From an uncultured Clostridia bacterium (GTDB lineage: Bacteria > Bacillota > Clostridia > Christensenellales > Borkfalkiaceae): a stretch of 64,000 nt of DNA. Below are positions 32,413-41,744 of this stretch, in pieces. Location: contig CANQWX010000006.1 of NCBI GenBank assembly GCA_947627665.1, positions 1-64,000 of the forward strand, in the 5' to 3' direction. Every line of letters starts with the position of its first letter. The first letter of the stretch is position 1. The notes beneath the pieces were generated by a model. That model made no database searches and was not told where the DNA came from. It saw only the letters and a list, made by a program, of their open reading frames with translations. A program made the position numbers and the translations under genes.

Positions 32413-34973
32413 TTGAGTTCCTCCTTCCAAGCCGAGAGAAGGGCGAGCGCCTGCATGGGCGTGAGCAGATCGGTATCCAGCGCCCTGAGCCGTGAAACGA
32501 ACGCAGGCTCCCCATCGGGGCCATCAGGGACCTCTTCCTCGTTTTCCTCATGCCTTCGCGTGACATCGTTTTTTTCGAGATTTTTGAGTATTTTTTTGGC
32601 GCGTGAAGTGACTTCCGCGGGTACGCCCGCAAGGGAGGCGACCTCCACGCCGAAGGAGCGGGACGCACCGCCGCGCACAATCTTGCGCAAAAAGACGATG
32701 CTGCCGCCCGATTCCCGCACGGTGATCTTATAGTTCTTTACCCCGCCGAGCTTTCCTTCAAGCTCGGTGAGTTCATGGTAGTGGGTGGCAAACAAAGTCT
32801 TGGCGCGCACTTTTTCCGTGAGATATTCGATGACCGCCCACGCGATGGATAGCCCGTCGAAGGTGCTCGTCCCCCTCCCCACCTCGTCCAAGATCAGCAG
32901 GCTGCGCGGGGTGGCGTTGCGGAGGATGTTTGCGACCTCCGTCATCTCGACCATGAAGGTGGAGCGGTCTAAGATCAGGTTGTCGCTTGCGCCGATCCGC
33001 GTGAAGATGCGGTCGCAGAGGGGCACGCGCGCCCTCTTTGCGGGCACGAAGCAGCCGACATGCGCCATGAGCACGATGAGCGCCACCTGGCGAAGATATG
33101 TGCTCTTGCCCGCCATGTTGGGTCCCGTGATGATCATCGTCCGGTCGTCCCCGCCGTTCAGCAAGCAGTCGTTGGGCACGAACCGCTCGCGGGAGAGCGC
33201 CTCCACCACGGGATGCCTCCCCCCTTCGATCTCGAGCGCGCCCTCCTCCGCGATCTCGGGACGGCAGTACTTGTTTTCCGCCGCAACGATCGCAAAGGAA
33301 TTGAGGCAGTCGAGCATGGCGATCGCCTCGGAAATGCGCTGGAAGAGCTTGATGTTGCGCTGCAAGATCTCGTACAGCTCTTCGTAAAGGCTGGCTTCCA
33401 GCCGCTGCGCCTTCTCGTCGCTCCCCAAGATCTTCTCCTCGAGCTGTTTCAGCTCTTCGGTGATATACCGCTCGCCGCCCGCCAGCGTCTGGCGGCGGAC
33501 ATAGGAATAGGGAACCTTGTCCTTAAAGGAATTGCTCACCTCAATGTAGTAGCCGAACACGCGGTTGTACCCCACCTTGAGGGTGCGGATGCCCGTTTCT
33601 TCGCGCTCCCGCGCCTCCAGCTCGGCAAGCACCTGCGTGCTGTTCTTTTTGATGTTGCGTAGCCCGTCAAGCTCTTCGTTGTACCCTTCGCGGATGTAAT
33701 CCCCATCCCGCAAAAGCCCCGCGTCCTCTTTGATGGCGCGGTCGAGCAGGGAGCAAATCTCCGCAGTGTCGATAAGTCCCTCGTCGATCTCGTGCAGAAG
33801 CGCCGAATGGAAGCCCGAGAGCTGCATTTTGATGTTGGGAACGGCGGAGAGCGATCTGCTCAGCGCGACGCAGTCCCGCGGCTCGAAATTTCCGTTGGAG
33901 ATGCGCCCCGCGAGCCGCTCGATGTCCCGCATGCCCGAGAGCATGTCCGTAAGTCCCATGCGGACGACGCTCGCGCGGAAAAGCTCCTCCACCGCGTCGA
34001 GCCGCTTTTCGATCTCCTTCTTGTCGAGAAGCGGGGCAAGCAGCATGCCCGAGAGCTTGCGCGCGCCCATGCCCGTGCCCGTCTTGTCGAGCAGCCACAG
34101 AAGGGAACCATACCGCTTCCCCTCCGCGCTGTTTTTGAGCAATTCGAGGTTGCGCACGGCGATGGGATCGAGGACCATCTGCCCTCCCTCGCTCGCCACC
34201 TGCAGGCGGTTGATGCCCGTGAGCGCGCGCTTCTGCGTGTCGCTCAGATAGGCGAGAAGGGCGCCCGCGGCCACCGTGCAAAGCGGCCTATTTTCCAGCC
34301 CCAACGCCTCCATGGAACCCACGGCAAGCTGCGCTTTGAGCTGCTCCTCCGCCCGCGGAAGCTGGAACGCCCACGGCAGATAGCAGGAAAAGCGCGGCAG
34401 GATCCCCCGCTCAAGCTCGGGGCTGTCTTTCACTGCAAAGAGAAGTTCCTCGTTGCAGATGACCTCGGCGACCGAGAGATTGACGAGCGCGGCCAACAGT
34501 TTTTCGGCGCTCTCCGTTTCCGAAACGCAGAACTCCCCCGTGGTAATATCGGCATAAGCGAGGGCGAAGCGTTCCCCCGCCTTCACGCCGCAGGCAATGT
34601 AATTGTTCCTGCGGGCGTCGAGAAAATTGTCCTCGATGACCGTGCCCGCCGACACCACGCGGATGACGTCGCGGTCGACCATGCCCTTGCTCGCCTTCGG
34701 ATCGGAGAGCTGTTCACAGATGGCGACGCGCTCCCCCGCCTCGACGAGTTTGTTGAGGTACCCGTCCACGGCGTGATAGGGAACGCCGCACATCGGAGCG
34801 CGCTCGGGCAGACCGCAGTCCCGTCCCGTCAGCGTGAGATCGAGCAGCTTGGACGCCTTGACCGCGTCCTCGAAGAACATTTCATAGAAATCCCCAAGAC
34901 GGAAAAACACGATGCAGCCCGGGTATTTCGCCTTGATCTTTTTCCAAAATTCCATCATGGGAGAGAGTGCCAT
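32409..34973 (-). CDS. mutS: DNA mismatch repair protein MutS
   Basis: An 854-residue MutS1. Domain I has the mismatch-probing Phe motif (FFRLGDFYEMFF). The clamp/lever region is followed by the ATPase with Walker A GPNMAGKSTYLRQ, DLILDRSTFMVEM-type loop, Walker B LLILDEVGRGTSTFDG and ATHYHEL. ATG 34973 follows AAGGAGG; the upstream in-frame extension crosses a repeat element. It forms a mutS-mutL-miaA operon. Confidence 0.97.
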   Translation of the reverse strand: MALSPMMEFWKKIKAKYPGCIVFFRLGDFYEMFFEDAVKASKLLDLTLTGRDCGLPERAPMCGVPYHAVDGYLNKLVEAGERVAICEQLSDPKASKGMVDRDVIRVVSAGTVIEDNFLDARRNNYIACGVKAGERFALAYADITTGEFCVSETESAEKLLAALVNLSVAEVICNEELLFAVKDSPELERGILPRFSCYLPWAFQLPRAEEQLKAQLAVGSMEALGLENRPLCTVAAGALLAYLSDTQKRALTGINRLQVASEGGQMVLDPIAVRNLELLKNSAEGKRYGSLLWLLDKTGTGMGARKLSGMLLAPLLDKKEIEKRLDAVEELFRASVVRMGLTDMLSGMRDIERLAGRISNGNFEPRDCVALSRSLSAVPNIKMQLSGFHSALLHEIDEGLIDTAEICSLLDRAIKEDAGLLRDGDYIREGYNEELDGLRNIKKNSTQVLAELEAREREETGIRTLKVGYNRVFGYYIEVSNSFKDKVPYSYVRRQTLAGGERYITEELKQLEEKILGSDEKAQRLEASLYEELYEILQRNIKLFQRISEAIAMLDCLNSFAIVAAENKYCRPEIAEEGALEIEGGRHPVVEALSRERFVPNDCLLNGGDDRTMIITGPNMAGKSTYLRQVALIVLMAHVGCFVPAKRARVPLCDRIFTRIGASDNLILDRSTFMVEMTEVANILRNATPRSLLILDEVGRGTSTFDGLSIAWAVIEYLTEKVRAKTLFATHYHELTELEGKLGGVKNYKITVRESGGSIVFLRKIVRGGASRSFGVEVASLAGVPAEVTSRAKKILKNLEKNDVTRRHEENEEEVPDGPDGEPAFVSRLRALDTDLLTPMQALALLSAWKEELK

Positions 34974-34986
34974 AATGCCTCCTTCG

Positions 34987-35043
34987 ATATTCACGAAAAA
35001 TCTTTTGCTACGCAAAATCTTTTTCCGTGAAGAAACTTTTTCC
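34987..35043 (-). repeat. repeat fragment upstream of mutS, shared with 60386-60441
   Basis: On the minus strand the segment from GTTTCTTCACGG through AAAAAGATTTTGCGTAGC to AAAAGATTTTTCGTGAATATC (written in pieces) is almost the same as the end of the repeat next to nrdD. It forms an imperfect AAAAATCTTTTGC hairpin. It fills the gap between miaB and mutS; I see no clear promoter there. Confidence 0.65.
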
Positions 35044-35088
35044 TGTGTTATAACTTGCCTGTTCTCTTTTCGGAATGCGCGCAGAGGC

Positions 35089-36417
35089 TCAACGGGGATC
35101 GGACGGGGAAACGAGTTCGCCGAACAGCGAAACGCCGTTGGCGCGCTCGACCTTCAAATCCACGAATTCGCCGATGACATTCCTGTCGCTCGTGAAATAG
35201 CCCATGCGCCCTGCCTCGTTGCGCCCGAGATACAGTCCCTTTTTCTCGTCGTAGTCCTCGCAGAGGATCTCCGTGACCTTCCCGACGAAGGTCGCAGACA
35301 GCTCCCGCGTGTTCTCGTTGACCTGCTCCACGAGCCGCATGATGCGCTCCTTGCTCACTTCCTCGGGGATCTGCCCCTCCATCTCCGCCGCCTTGGTGCC
35401 CGTTCTCGGCGAGTAGACGAAAGTGAACGCCGAAGCAAAGCGCGCCTCCTTGACGAGGGATAGGGTCTCCTCGAATTCCTCCTCCGTTTCGGTGGGGAAG
35501 CCCACGATGAGATCGCTCGTCACGGGGCAATCGGGAATGTACGAACGGAGCATTTCGATCTCGGAGAGATATTTCTCGCGGGTGTAGCGCCTGTTCATTA
35601 AATTTAAGATGCGGTTGCTCCCCGACTGCGCGGGAAGATGGAGCAAATTGCAAATTTTATCGTGCTTTTTCATCACGCGGGCGAGTTCCTCGGAGAAATC
35701 CTTAGGGTGCGACGTCATGAAGCGCACGCGGAACTTTCCCTCGACCGAGGCGACGGCGTCCAAAAGTTCGGGGAAGCTCCTCCCTCCCCTGCCGTCGCTG
35801 TTGTAGGAGTTCACGTTCTGCCCGAGCAGGGTGATCTCGCGGAAGCCGTCCGCAACGAGCGCGCGCACCTCTTTCAGAATGTCCTCGGCCCTTCTCGAGC
35901 GCTCCCGCCCCCGCACATAGGGCACGATGCAGTAGGAGCAAAAATTGTTGCAGCCGTAGGTGATGTTCACCCAAGCGTTCGGATAGCTCGTGCGGACGGG
36001 TTCAATGCCGTCCTCCGTTTCTCCCCGCTCCTCTTTGAGGGAGATGATCGCCTTCCTCTTCGCGCGGCGGCGGTCGATGAGTTCGCCGAGTTCTCCCAAA
36101 TTGTGGGTGCCGAACACGAGGTCGACGAAGGGGAATTTTTGCCGCAGAAGCTGCGCCTTGCCCGCCTCCTGCGCCATACAACCGCCCACGGCGATGATGA
36201 GGTCCCTTTTCTCGCGCTTTAATTTTTTGAGCGCGCCGATATTGCCGAAAGCATGATTTTCGGCATTTTCGCGGATACAGCAGGTGTTGAACACGATGAT
36301 GTCCGCCTCTTCAATGGAGCTTTCGCGGTCGTACCCCTTCCCGCGCAGGATGCCCGCGATCTTCTCCGATTCATGGACGTTCATCTGGCATCCGTAAGTC
36401 ACGATATGATAGTTCAT
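35089..36417 (-). CDS. miaB: tRNA-2-methylthio-N6-dimethylallyladenosine synthase MiaB
   Basis: A 442-residue radical-SAM methylthiotransferase acting on i6A37 made by MiaA. The N-terminal UPF0004 domain binds the auxiliary cluster (YGCQMN, FNTCCIRENAE, GGCMAQ). The radical-SAM motif is YGCNNFCSYCIVPYVRGRERSR. A C-terminal TRAM domain follows (TEILCEDYDEKKGLYLGRN). Length is normal. It is oxygen-sensitive chemistry, consistent with an anaerobe. Confidence 0.96.
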   Translation of the reverse strand: MNYHIVTYGCQMNVHESEKIAGILRGKGYDRESSIEEADIIVFNTCCIRENAENHAFGNIGALKKLKREKRDLIIAVGGCMAQEAGKAQLLRQKFPFVDLVFGTHNLGELGELIDRRRAKRKAIISLKEERGETEDGIEPVRTSYPNAWVNITYGCNNFCSYCIVPYVRGRERSRRAEDILKEVRALVADGFREITLLGQNVNSYNSDGRGGRSFPELLDAVASVEGKFRVRFMTSHPKDFSEELARVMKKHDKICNLLHLPAQSGSNRILNLMNRRYTREKYLSEIEMLRSYIPDCPVTSDLIVGFPTETEEEFEETLSLVKEARFASAFTFVYSPRTGTKAAEMEGQIPEEVSKERIMRLVEQVNENTRELSATFVGKVTEILCEDYDEKKGLYLGRNEAGRMGYFTSDRNVIGEFVDLKVERANGVSLFGELVSPSDPR

Positions 36418-36441
36418 GATATTTTCCTGCGCCCCCCGAAC

Positions 36442-37167
36442 TTACAAGTTTCCCAGCACTTCGCCCACTTTTTCGTGCAGAACGAGGTCGCAGCGTCCGT
36501 CCAGCGGGGTTTCGTCCCGGTTGATGAGCACGAGATATTTGCCGCGGAAATCCTCCACAAAGCCCGCCGCGGGGTAGACGGTGAGGGAAGTCCCCGCCAC
36601 GATGAGCATGTCCGCACGGCGGATGGCGCCGACCGCGCCCCGCACGGTGTCGTCGTCGAGCAGCTCCCCGTAGAGCACGACGTCGGGTTTGATAAGTCCG
36701 CCGCAATCGCAGCGCGGCACGCCCTTCCCGCGGGCGATGTACTCCGCCGAAAATTTCTTGCCGCATTTAAGGCAGGTGTTGCGGTGGACGCTGCCGTGCA
36801 GCTCGTACACCCGCCGGCTCCCCGCTTTTTGGTGTAGCCCGTCGATGTTCTGCGTGACGACCGCGAGAAGTTTCCCCTCCCGCTCCCATTCCGCAAGTTT
36901 TTTATGCGCCGCATTGGGCTGCGCGCCGAGGGGGAGCATCTTGTCGCGGTAAAAGCGGTAGAACTCCTCGGTGTGCGAATAGAAGTAGCCGCTCGAGAGC
37001 ATCGTTTCGGGCGAAACGTCGTATTTTTGACGGTAAAGCCCGTCCTCGGAACGGAAATCGGGGATCCCGCTCTCCGTGGACACTCCCGCCCCGCCGAAAA
37101 AGACGATCCGGTTGCATTCGGCGACCATTTCCCGCAGCGTCATATCTTCACCTCGTGAAAAAGACAT
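36442..37167 (-). CDS. cobB: NAD-dependent protein deacylase (sirtuin, CobB)
   Basis: A 241-residue class U/bacterial sirtuin removing acyl groups from lysines using NAD+. It has GGAGVSTESGIPDFRSEDGLY, TQNIDGLHQKAG, the catalytic His in ELHGSVHRN, a zinc site formed by CLKC and CDC, and the DVVLYGE and AGTSLTVYPAAGF motifs. Two starts are plausible: ATG 37167 (AAAGGA upstream) and ATG 37143 (GAGGTG upstream); the shorter fits the family better. It has its own promoter, divergent from the PBP gene. Confidence 0.95.
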   Translation of the reverse strand: MSFSRGEDMTLREMVAECNRIVFFGGAGVSTESGIPDFRSEDGLYRQKYDVSPETMLSSGYFYSHTEEFYRFYRDKMLPLGAQPNAAHKKLAEWEREGKLLAVVTQNIDGLHQKAGSRRVYELHGSVHRNTCLKCGKKFSAEYIARGKGVPRCDCGGLIKPDVVLYGELLDDDTVRGAVGAIRRADMLIVAGTSLTVYPAAGFVEDFRGKYLVLINRDETPLDGRCDLVLHEKVGEVLGNL

Positions 37168-37181
37168 AATTTTCCTTTTAC

Positions 37182-37210
37182 ATTATAACATGTCCGAAAA
37201 AAAATTTCAA
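37182..37210 (-). promoter_or_regulatory. sigma-A promoter of cobB
   Basis: TTGAAA (37205-37210), 17-nt spacer, TATAAT (37182-37187) on the minus strand. Confidence 0.75.
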
Positions 37211-37225
37211 CAGCTGCACGCCGAT

Positions 37226-37255
37226 TTGCAAAATTTTTCGCAAGCTACGGATACT
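37226..37255 (+). promoter_or_regulatory. possible promoter of the class A PBP gene
   Basis: TTGCAA (37226-37231), 18-nt spacer, GATACT (37250-37255). The ATG at 37263 is only 7 nt beyond the -10 and has no Shine-Dalgarno, so a leaderless mRNA is possible. Confidence 0.45.
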
Positions 37256-37262
37256 GTAACCG

Positions 37263-39485
37263 ATGAACCGTGCCGTTAAGATCGTTATTATCCTTTTGAG
37301 CGCCATGGCTACGCTCGCGCTTGCCCTGCTCGTCTACTATTTTGCGGTGACGGCGGGCGAGAAGCTCGACATGCAAAAGCTCTCGCTCAACGAAAACTGC
37401 GTGCTCGTCTTTGACAAAAACGGGGAGGAGATCAAGACGGCGCAAAAGAGCGCGGTCGCCCTCGACGCGCTTCCCGACTATCTGCCAAACGCCTTCGTCG
37501 CCGTGGAGGACAAGCGCTTTTACACCCACCATGGGCTTGACTACCGCCGCATGATGAAGGCGGCGCTGAAAAACGCCGCCACGTTCTCCTTCCGCGAGGG
37601 CGCCTCGACCATCTCCCAGCAACTCATCAAAAACACCCATCTCACGGGGGAAAAGACCATCCGCCGCAAGCTCAAAGAGATCAAACTCACCCGCGCGCTC
37701 GAGCGGCGCTTTTCCAAGCGGGAGATCCTCGAACTCTATCTCAACTCCATCTATTTCGGGCACAGCGCCTTCGGCGTCGGCAGCGCCGCGGAATACTACT
37801 TCGGCTCCGCGCCCTCGGAACTGACGCCCGCAGAGTGCGCCATGCTCGCCGCCCTCGTGCGGTCGCCCAACCGCTATTCCCCCTTCACCGACCCCGAAAA
37901 ATGTCTTGCACGGCGCAATTTCGTGCTCTCGCTCATGCGGGAGCAGGGCTATCTCACCCCCGAAGAGGAAACCGAAGCACGCGCCGAGCCGCTTCCCCTC
38001 TCCCCCTGCGAACGGGAGGAGAGCGCCTATCTTGTCCCTGTGTTCGCAGAGCTTGCCCGCCTCTTCCCCGACGCGCAGTCGGGGGACAAACTGCGCGTGT
38101 ATACCGCGCTCGACCCCGCGCTGCAACGCGTCTTGGAGGAGCAGGAAGCGGGATCGGACGTCTGCATCGCCGTGCGGGGCGCGGAGGGAGGCGTCAAAGC
38201 CTTCTTTTCGACCTGCGGCGTCTTGAAGCGGCTGCCCGCCTCCACCATCAAACCGCTCGCCGTCTATGCGCCCGCGATCGAAGAAAACCTCATCTCCCCC
38301 GCCACCCCTCTGCTCGACGAAAAGACGGACTTCGGCGGCTATTCCCCCGCCGACTACGGCGGAAAATACGGCGGCTACATGAGCGTGCGCTACGCCCTCT
38401 CCCGCAGCGTGAACGTGCCCGCCGTAAAAGTGCTCAATTCACTTGGCGTGGAGCGCGCCGCCTCCTATCTCGAGAAATTGGGGCTGCCCGTTCCCGCAGA
38501 GGACAGAACGCTGGCCTTAGCGCTCGGCGGCATGAAGGAGGGCTATCCGCTGCTCTCGCTTCTCGATGGCTATGCAAGTTTTGCGCGGGGCGGCGTCTAC
38601 TCCCCCGCCTACTTTATCGAACGGGTGGAGGACTGTCAAGGAAAATTACTTTACAGCAGCGAAAAATGTCAAGGCAAAGAGCTTGACAGAAGGGTGTTTT
38701 CCGAGGACACCGCATACCTCATCAACGATATGCTCATGACCGCCGCGCGCGAAGGCACGGCAAAAAAGCTCAAATCTCTCCCCTTCGAAGTGGCGGCAAA
38801 GACGGGCACGGGCGGCACGGCGGCGCAGGACAACACCGACGCCTACACGATCGCCTACACCTCGGAGGACGCCGTGGGCGTATGGCTCGGAAACCGCGAC
38901 AACTCTCCCATCGAGGCGACGGGCGGCGGCTTGCCCGCAAACATCGCGCTCCGCGTTCTCAAAGCGCTCTACGGCAGACATTCGCCCGCACCCTTCCCCC
39001 GCAGCGACGGCGTGGCCTGCGCGTTGCTCGACAAGGAGGAGTACGAAAAAAATCACCGCCTGCTCCTTGCCGACCCCCTTGCGCCCGAATATCTCTCCGT
39101 AAAAGAGCTGTTCCGTAAAAGCGCGCTGCCCGAGGGAACGAGCGAAAAATTTTCCCGCCCGAAAATACAAAAACCCGAGATCTCGGTCGTCAACGGCTCC
39201 GTAAAGATAGTACTATGTCAGACAGAATACTATGATTACGAGGTAAAAAGACAATGTGGAGATCAAATTTCCACCGTTTATAAAGGAAAATACCGCAGAG
39301 AGCTGTTTGACAACTCGGTCTGCGGCGGAAAGAATTATGTGTATTCGGTGACCCCCTACTATTGCGGGATCGCGGGAGAAACGGTCACGCTCCCCTCCGT
39401 CCACATCGAAACGAGCGACAAATTGCCCGACGATTGGTGGCAGGAAAGCGCGCTTTCGAGGCGATCGCATGGCGCGGTCTTATAG
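37263..39485 (+). CDS. class A penicillin-binding protein (glycosyltransferase-transpeptidase)
   Basis: A 740-residue bifunctional PBP. One N-terminal membrane helix is followed by a GT51 glycosyltransferase domain (VEDKRFYTHHGLDYRRM with the catalytic Glu, GASTISQQLIKN, KILELYLNSIYFG-type segment) and a transpeptidase domain with STIK (PASTIKPLAVYAP), SVN (SRSVNVPAV) and KTG (AAKTGTGG). The last ~100 residues form a beta-rich, Fn3-like tail. Within that tail, IVLCQTEYYD is encoded by a copy of the dispersed palindrome (39207-39234). The gene stands alone on the plus strand and its end overlaps the end of thiI by 6 nt. Confidence 0.94.
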   Translation: MNRAVKIVIILLSAMATLALALLVYYFAVTAGEKLDMQKLSLNENCVLVFDKNGEEIKTAQKSAVALDALPDYLPNAFVAVEDKRFYTHHGLDYRRMMKAALKNAATFSFREGASTISQQLIKNTHLTGEKTIRRKLKEIKLTRALERRFSKREILELYLNSIYFGHSAFGVGSAAEYYFGSAPSELTPAECAMLAALVRSPNRYSPFTDPEKCLARRNFVLSLMREQGYLTPEEETEARAEPLPLSPCEREESAYLVPVFAELARLFPDAQSGDKLRVYTALDPALQRVLEEQEAGSDVCIAVRGAEGGVKAFFSTCGVLKRLPASTIKPLAVYAPAIEENLISPATPLLDEKTDFGGYSPADYGGKYGGYMSVRYALSRSVNVPAVKVLNSLGVERAASYLEKLGLPVPAEDRTLALALGGMKEGYPLLSLLDGYASFARGGVYSPAYFIERVEDCQGKLLYSSEKCQGKELDRRVFSEDTAYLINDMLMTAAREGTAKKLKSLPFEVAAKTGTGGTAAQDNTDAYTIAYTSEDAVGVWLGNRDNSPIEATGGGLPANIALRVLKALYGRHSPAPFPRSDGVACALLDKEEYEKNHRLLLADPLAPEYLSVKELFRKSALPEGTSEKFSRPKIQKPEISVVNGSVKIVLCQTEYYDYEVKRQCGDQISTVYKGKYRRELFDNSVCGGKNYVYSVTPYYCGIAGETVTLPSVHIETSDKLPDDWWQESALSRRSHGAVL
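39207..39234. repeat. dispersed palindrome, copy d (inside PBP gene)
   Basis: ATAGTACTATG-TCAGA-CAGAATACTATG on the plus (coding) strand, read as IVLCQTEYY. This frame differs from that used in miaA. Confidence 0.65.
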
Positions 39486-40631
39486 CTCGAAGACCTCTTT
39501 GGTGGCAAGCGCTTCGCGCATGAGCGCCTCTGCGTCGAGCTTTTTTTCCTCCTCTTCGATAAAGGAGAGCTTGGGCCGTATGGCGGGGAAATCGGGCAAA
39601 AAGACGGTGCAGCAGTCCTCGTAGGGCAGCACCGACGTTTCGAATGTGCCGATCTTTTTGGCGATGAGCACGATCTCCTCCTTGTCGAACCCGATGAGCG
39701 GGCGCAAGACGGGGAGCTTGACGACCGCATTCGAGGAGGTGATGCCCTCGATGGTCTGGCTGGCGACTTGCCCCAAACTCTCCCCCGTGATGAGGCACTT
39801 GGCGTTTACGTCCCGCGCCGTTTGTTCCGCCAAACGGAACATGAAGCGCCGAAGAAGGGTGACGTTCAGCTCGGCGGCGCACTTGGCGTGGATCTCTTCC
39901 TGGATATGCGCGACGTTCAGCGTGAGGAGCCTGCCCGATACGGAATAGCGCGCCAAAAGCCGTGCAAGTTCCTTCACCTTCTCCTTGGCGCCGTCGTTGG
40001 TATAGGGGTAGCTGTGGAAATGCAGCAGTTCTACCGTCATGCCGCGCTTTGCCATCATGTAGCCCGCCACGGGGGAATCGATGCCGCCCGAAATGAGCAA
40101 AAGTCCCTTCCCCGAGGTACCCACGGGCATGCCGCCCGCTCCCCTCTCGAATTTGCCGAACACGAGCGCCGTGCCGTTCTCGCGGATGTCGATACAGACG
40201 GTGTGCCCGGGTTCGTGCACGTCCACCGTGAGCTGCGGGAATTCGTCCAAAAGCCGCCCGCCGATGTGGGCGCTCAGCTCCATGCTCGTCATGGGATATT
40301 TTTTATCGGCGCGATGGGTCTGTACCTTAAAGCTGCCCGCCCGCGGGCATACCTCCCGCGCCGCGCGGTAAACGCTGTCAAGGTCGTAGGGAACGCACAG
40401 TCCCACAGAGTAAGAGTGCACGCCGAACACGCGGGAGATCCGCCCGCAAAGCTCCTCCATGCGCGCCTCGTCGAAGGCGGTCACGAGATACCTGCCGCTC
40501 GTGCGGTGCAATTCGTGCTTCAAGCCCTTCATGGCTCGCTCCAGATTGACGCAAAATACCCGCTCGAAATAGCCGCGGTTCTTTCCCTTCAGATGAATTT
40601 CCGCATAGCGGATGATGATGACTTTTTCCAT
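39480..40631 (-). CDS. thiI: tRNA 4-thiouridine synthase / thiamine sulfur carrier sulfurtransferase ThiI
   Basis: A 383-residue enzyme with an N-terminal ferredoxin-like and THUMP region (YAEIHLKGKNRGYFE...), and a PP-loop ATPase (LLLISGGIDSPVAGYMMAKRG). ITGESLGQVASQT and YEDCCTVFLP are typical ThiI segments. It activates U8 of tRNA by adenylation and inserts sulfur received from a cysteine desulfurase. No C-terminal rhodanese domain is present, as in Gram-positive ThiI. Its partner desulfurase is encoded immediately upstream with no gap. Confidence 0.96.
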   Translation of the reverse strand: MEKVIIIRYAEIHLKGKNRGYFERVFCVNLERAMKGLKHELHRTSGRYLVTAFDEARMEELCGRISRVFGVHSYSVGLCVPYDLDSVYRAAREVCPRAGSFKVQTHRADKKYPMTSMELSAHIGGRLLDEFPQLTVDVHEPGHTVCIDIRENGTALVFGKFERGAGGMPVGTSGKGLLLISGGIDSPVAGYMMAKRGMTVELLHFHSYPYTNDGAKEKVKELARLLARYSVSGRLLTLNVAHIQEEIHAKCAAELNVTLLRRFMFRLAEQTARDVNAKCLITGESLGQVASQTIEGITSSNAVVKLPVLRPLIGFDKEEIVLIAKKIGTFETSVLPYEDCCTVFLPDFPAIRPKLSFIEEEEKKLDAEALMREALATKEVFEL

Positions 40632-41744
40632 TTATCCTATCCTCGCTTTCAGAGCGGCGGCGGCAGCGTTGAGCGCCTGCGCCGCAAGGACGATCTCCTC
40701 TTCGTTTGTCGCGGGGGAAAAGCTCATGCGCAAGACCCCGTCCAAAACGTCCCCCTTGTACCCGCACGCCTCCAAGACGCGGCTGTGCGGCTTTTTGGAG
40801 GAACACGCGCTGCCCGTGCCCACGATCACGCCGCGCTCCGCGCAGAGCCGCTGCAAAATTTCGCCGCGAAGCCCCCTTGCGGAAACGGTGAGAATGTAGG
40901 GCGAGCCGTCCGCGGGAGAGAGCCTTACATAGAGATCTTGATCGAGCAGCTGCCAAAGCCGCTCGCGCAGCTCCCGCATCCGCGCGAGATCCGCCTCCGC
41001 ATTTTTGAATTTTTCTGCCGCGGCAAAGGCAAAATCCATGATCCCGAACAGGTTCTCGGTGCCGCTGCGCAGCCCCCCTTCCTGCCCGCCTCCGTGAAGG
41101 AGCGGTTGCAGGGGGAAGCCCTTGCGCTTGATCAAAGCGCCCGTCCCCCGCAAGCCGCCGATCTTGTGGGCGCTCACCGAATAGAGGTCGATGTCGCCGT
41201 TCAGCCGCACGGGAAGTTTCCCGAACGCCTGCACGCCGTCGCTGTGGAACGCACAGCGCGGATTTTTTTCCTTGACCCGCCGCGCAAGCCCGAAAATGTC
41301 GTTGACGGCGCCCGTTTCGTTGTTGACGTGCACCACGGAAACGAGGCTCGTCCGCTCGTCCACGAGGGAAAGAAGAGCCTCTTCCCGCACGCCGCCGTCC
41401 TGCCCGACGGGCGCGAAGCGAAGCTCCACGCCCGCGTTTTTGAGATGCACGCCCGCCTCATAGACCGCCGCATGCTCCCCCGCCGAGATGACGACGTTGC
41501 GCCTTCCGCAGGCGAGCAGGGCATGGTTGTCCGCCTCGGTGCCGCCCGAGGTGAAGATGAGTTCGAACTGCGCGGGGTCGGCAATCTTTTCCAAAATACT
41601 CGCGCGCGCCTCTTTGAGCGCGGCAGAGGCCTCCCCGCCGTACTGTGCGGAAGGGTTGAAGTAGCATTTTTGCACAAACTCTCCTGCCTGTGCCATTGCC
41701 CCGCCGAAGGGCTGTGTGGTTGCGGCGTTGTCCAAATAAATCAT
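40632..41744 (-). CDS. cysteine desulfurase (NifS/IscS family, NifZ-like)
   Basis: A 370-residue PLP enzyme that removes sulfur from cysteine. Key features: MIYLDNAATTQP start, FTSGGTEADNHAL, HVNNETGAVN, the PLP lysine in SVSAHKIGGLRGTG and the persulfide-forming cysteine in GTGSACSSKKP. ATG 41744 overlaps the upstream stop codon as ATGA; a GTG at 41756 is the alternative. Pairing with thiI mirrors nifZ-thiI of Bacillus, so it probably donates sulfur mainly for 4-thiouridine. Confidence 0.95.
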   Translation of the reverse strand: MIYLDNAATTQPFGGAMAQAGEFVQKCYFNPSAQYGGEASAALKEARASILEKIADPAQFELIFTSGGTEADNHALLACGRRNVVISAGEHAAVYEAGVHLKNAGVELRFAPVGQDGGVREEALLSLVDERTSLVSVVHVNNETGAVNDIFGLARRVKEKNPRCAFHSDGVQAFGKLPVRLNGDIDLYSVSAHKIGGLRGTGALIKRKGFPLQPLLHGGGQEGGLRSGTENLFGIMDFAFAAAEKFKNAEADLARMRELRERLWQLLDQDLYVRLSPADGSPYILTVSARGLRGEILQRLCAERGVIVGTGSACSSKKPHSRVLEACGYKGDVLDGVLRMSFSPATNEEEIVLAAQALNAAAAALKARIG

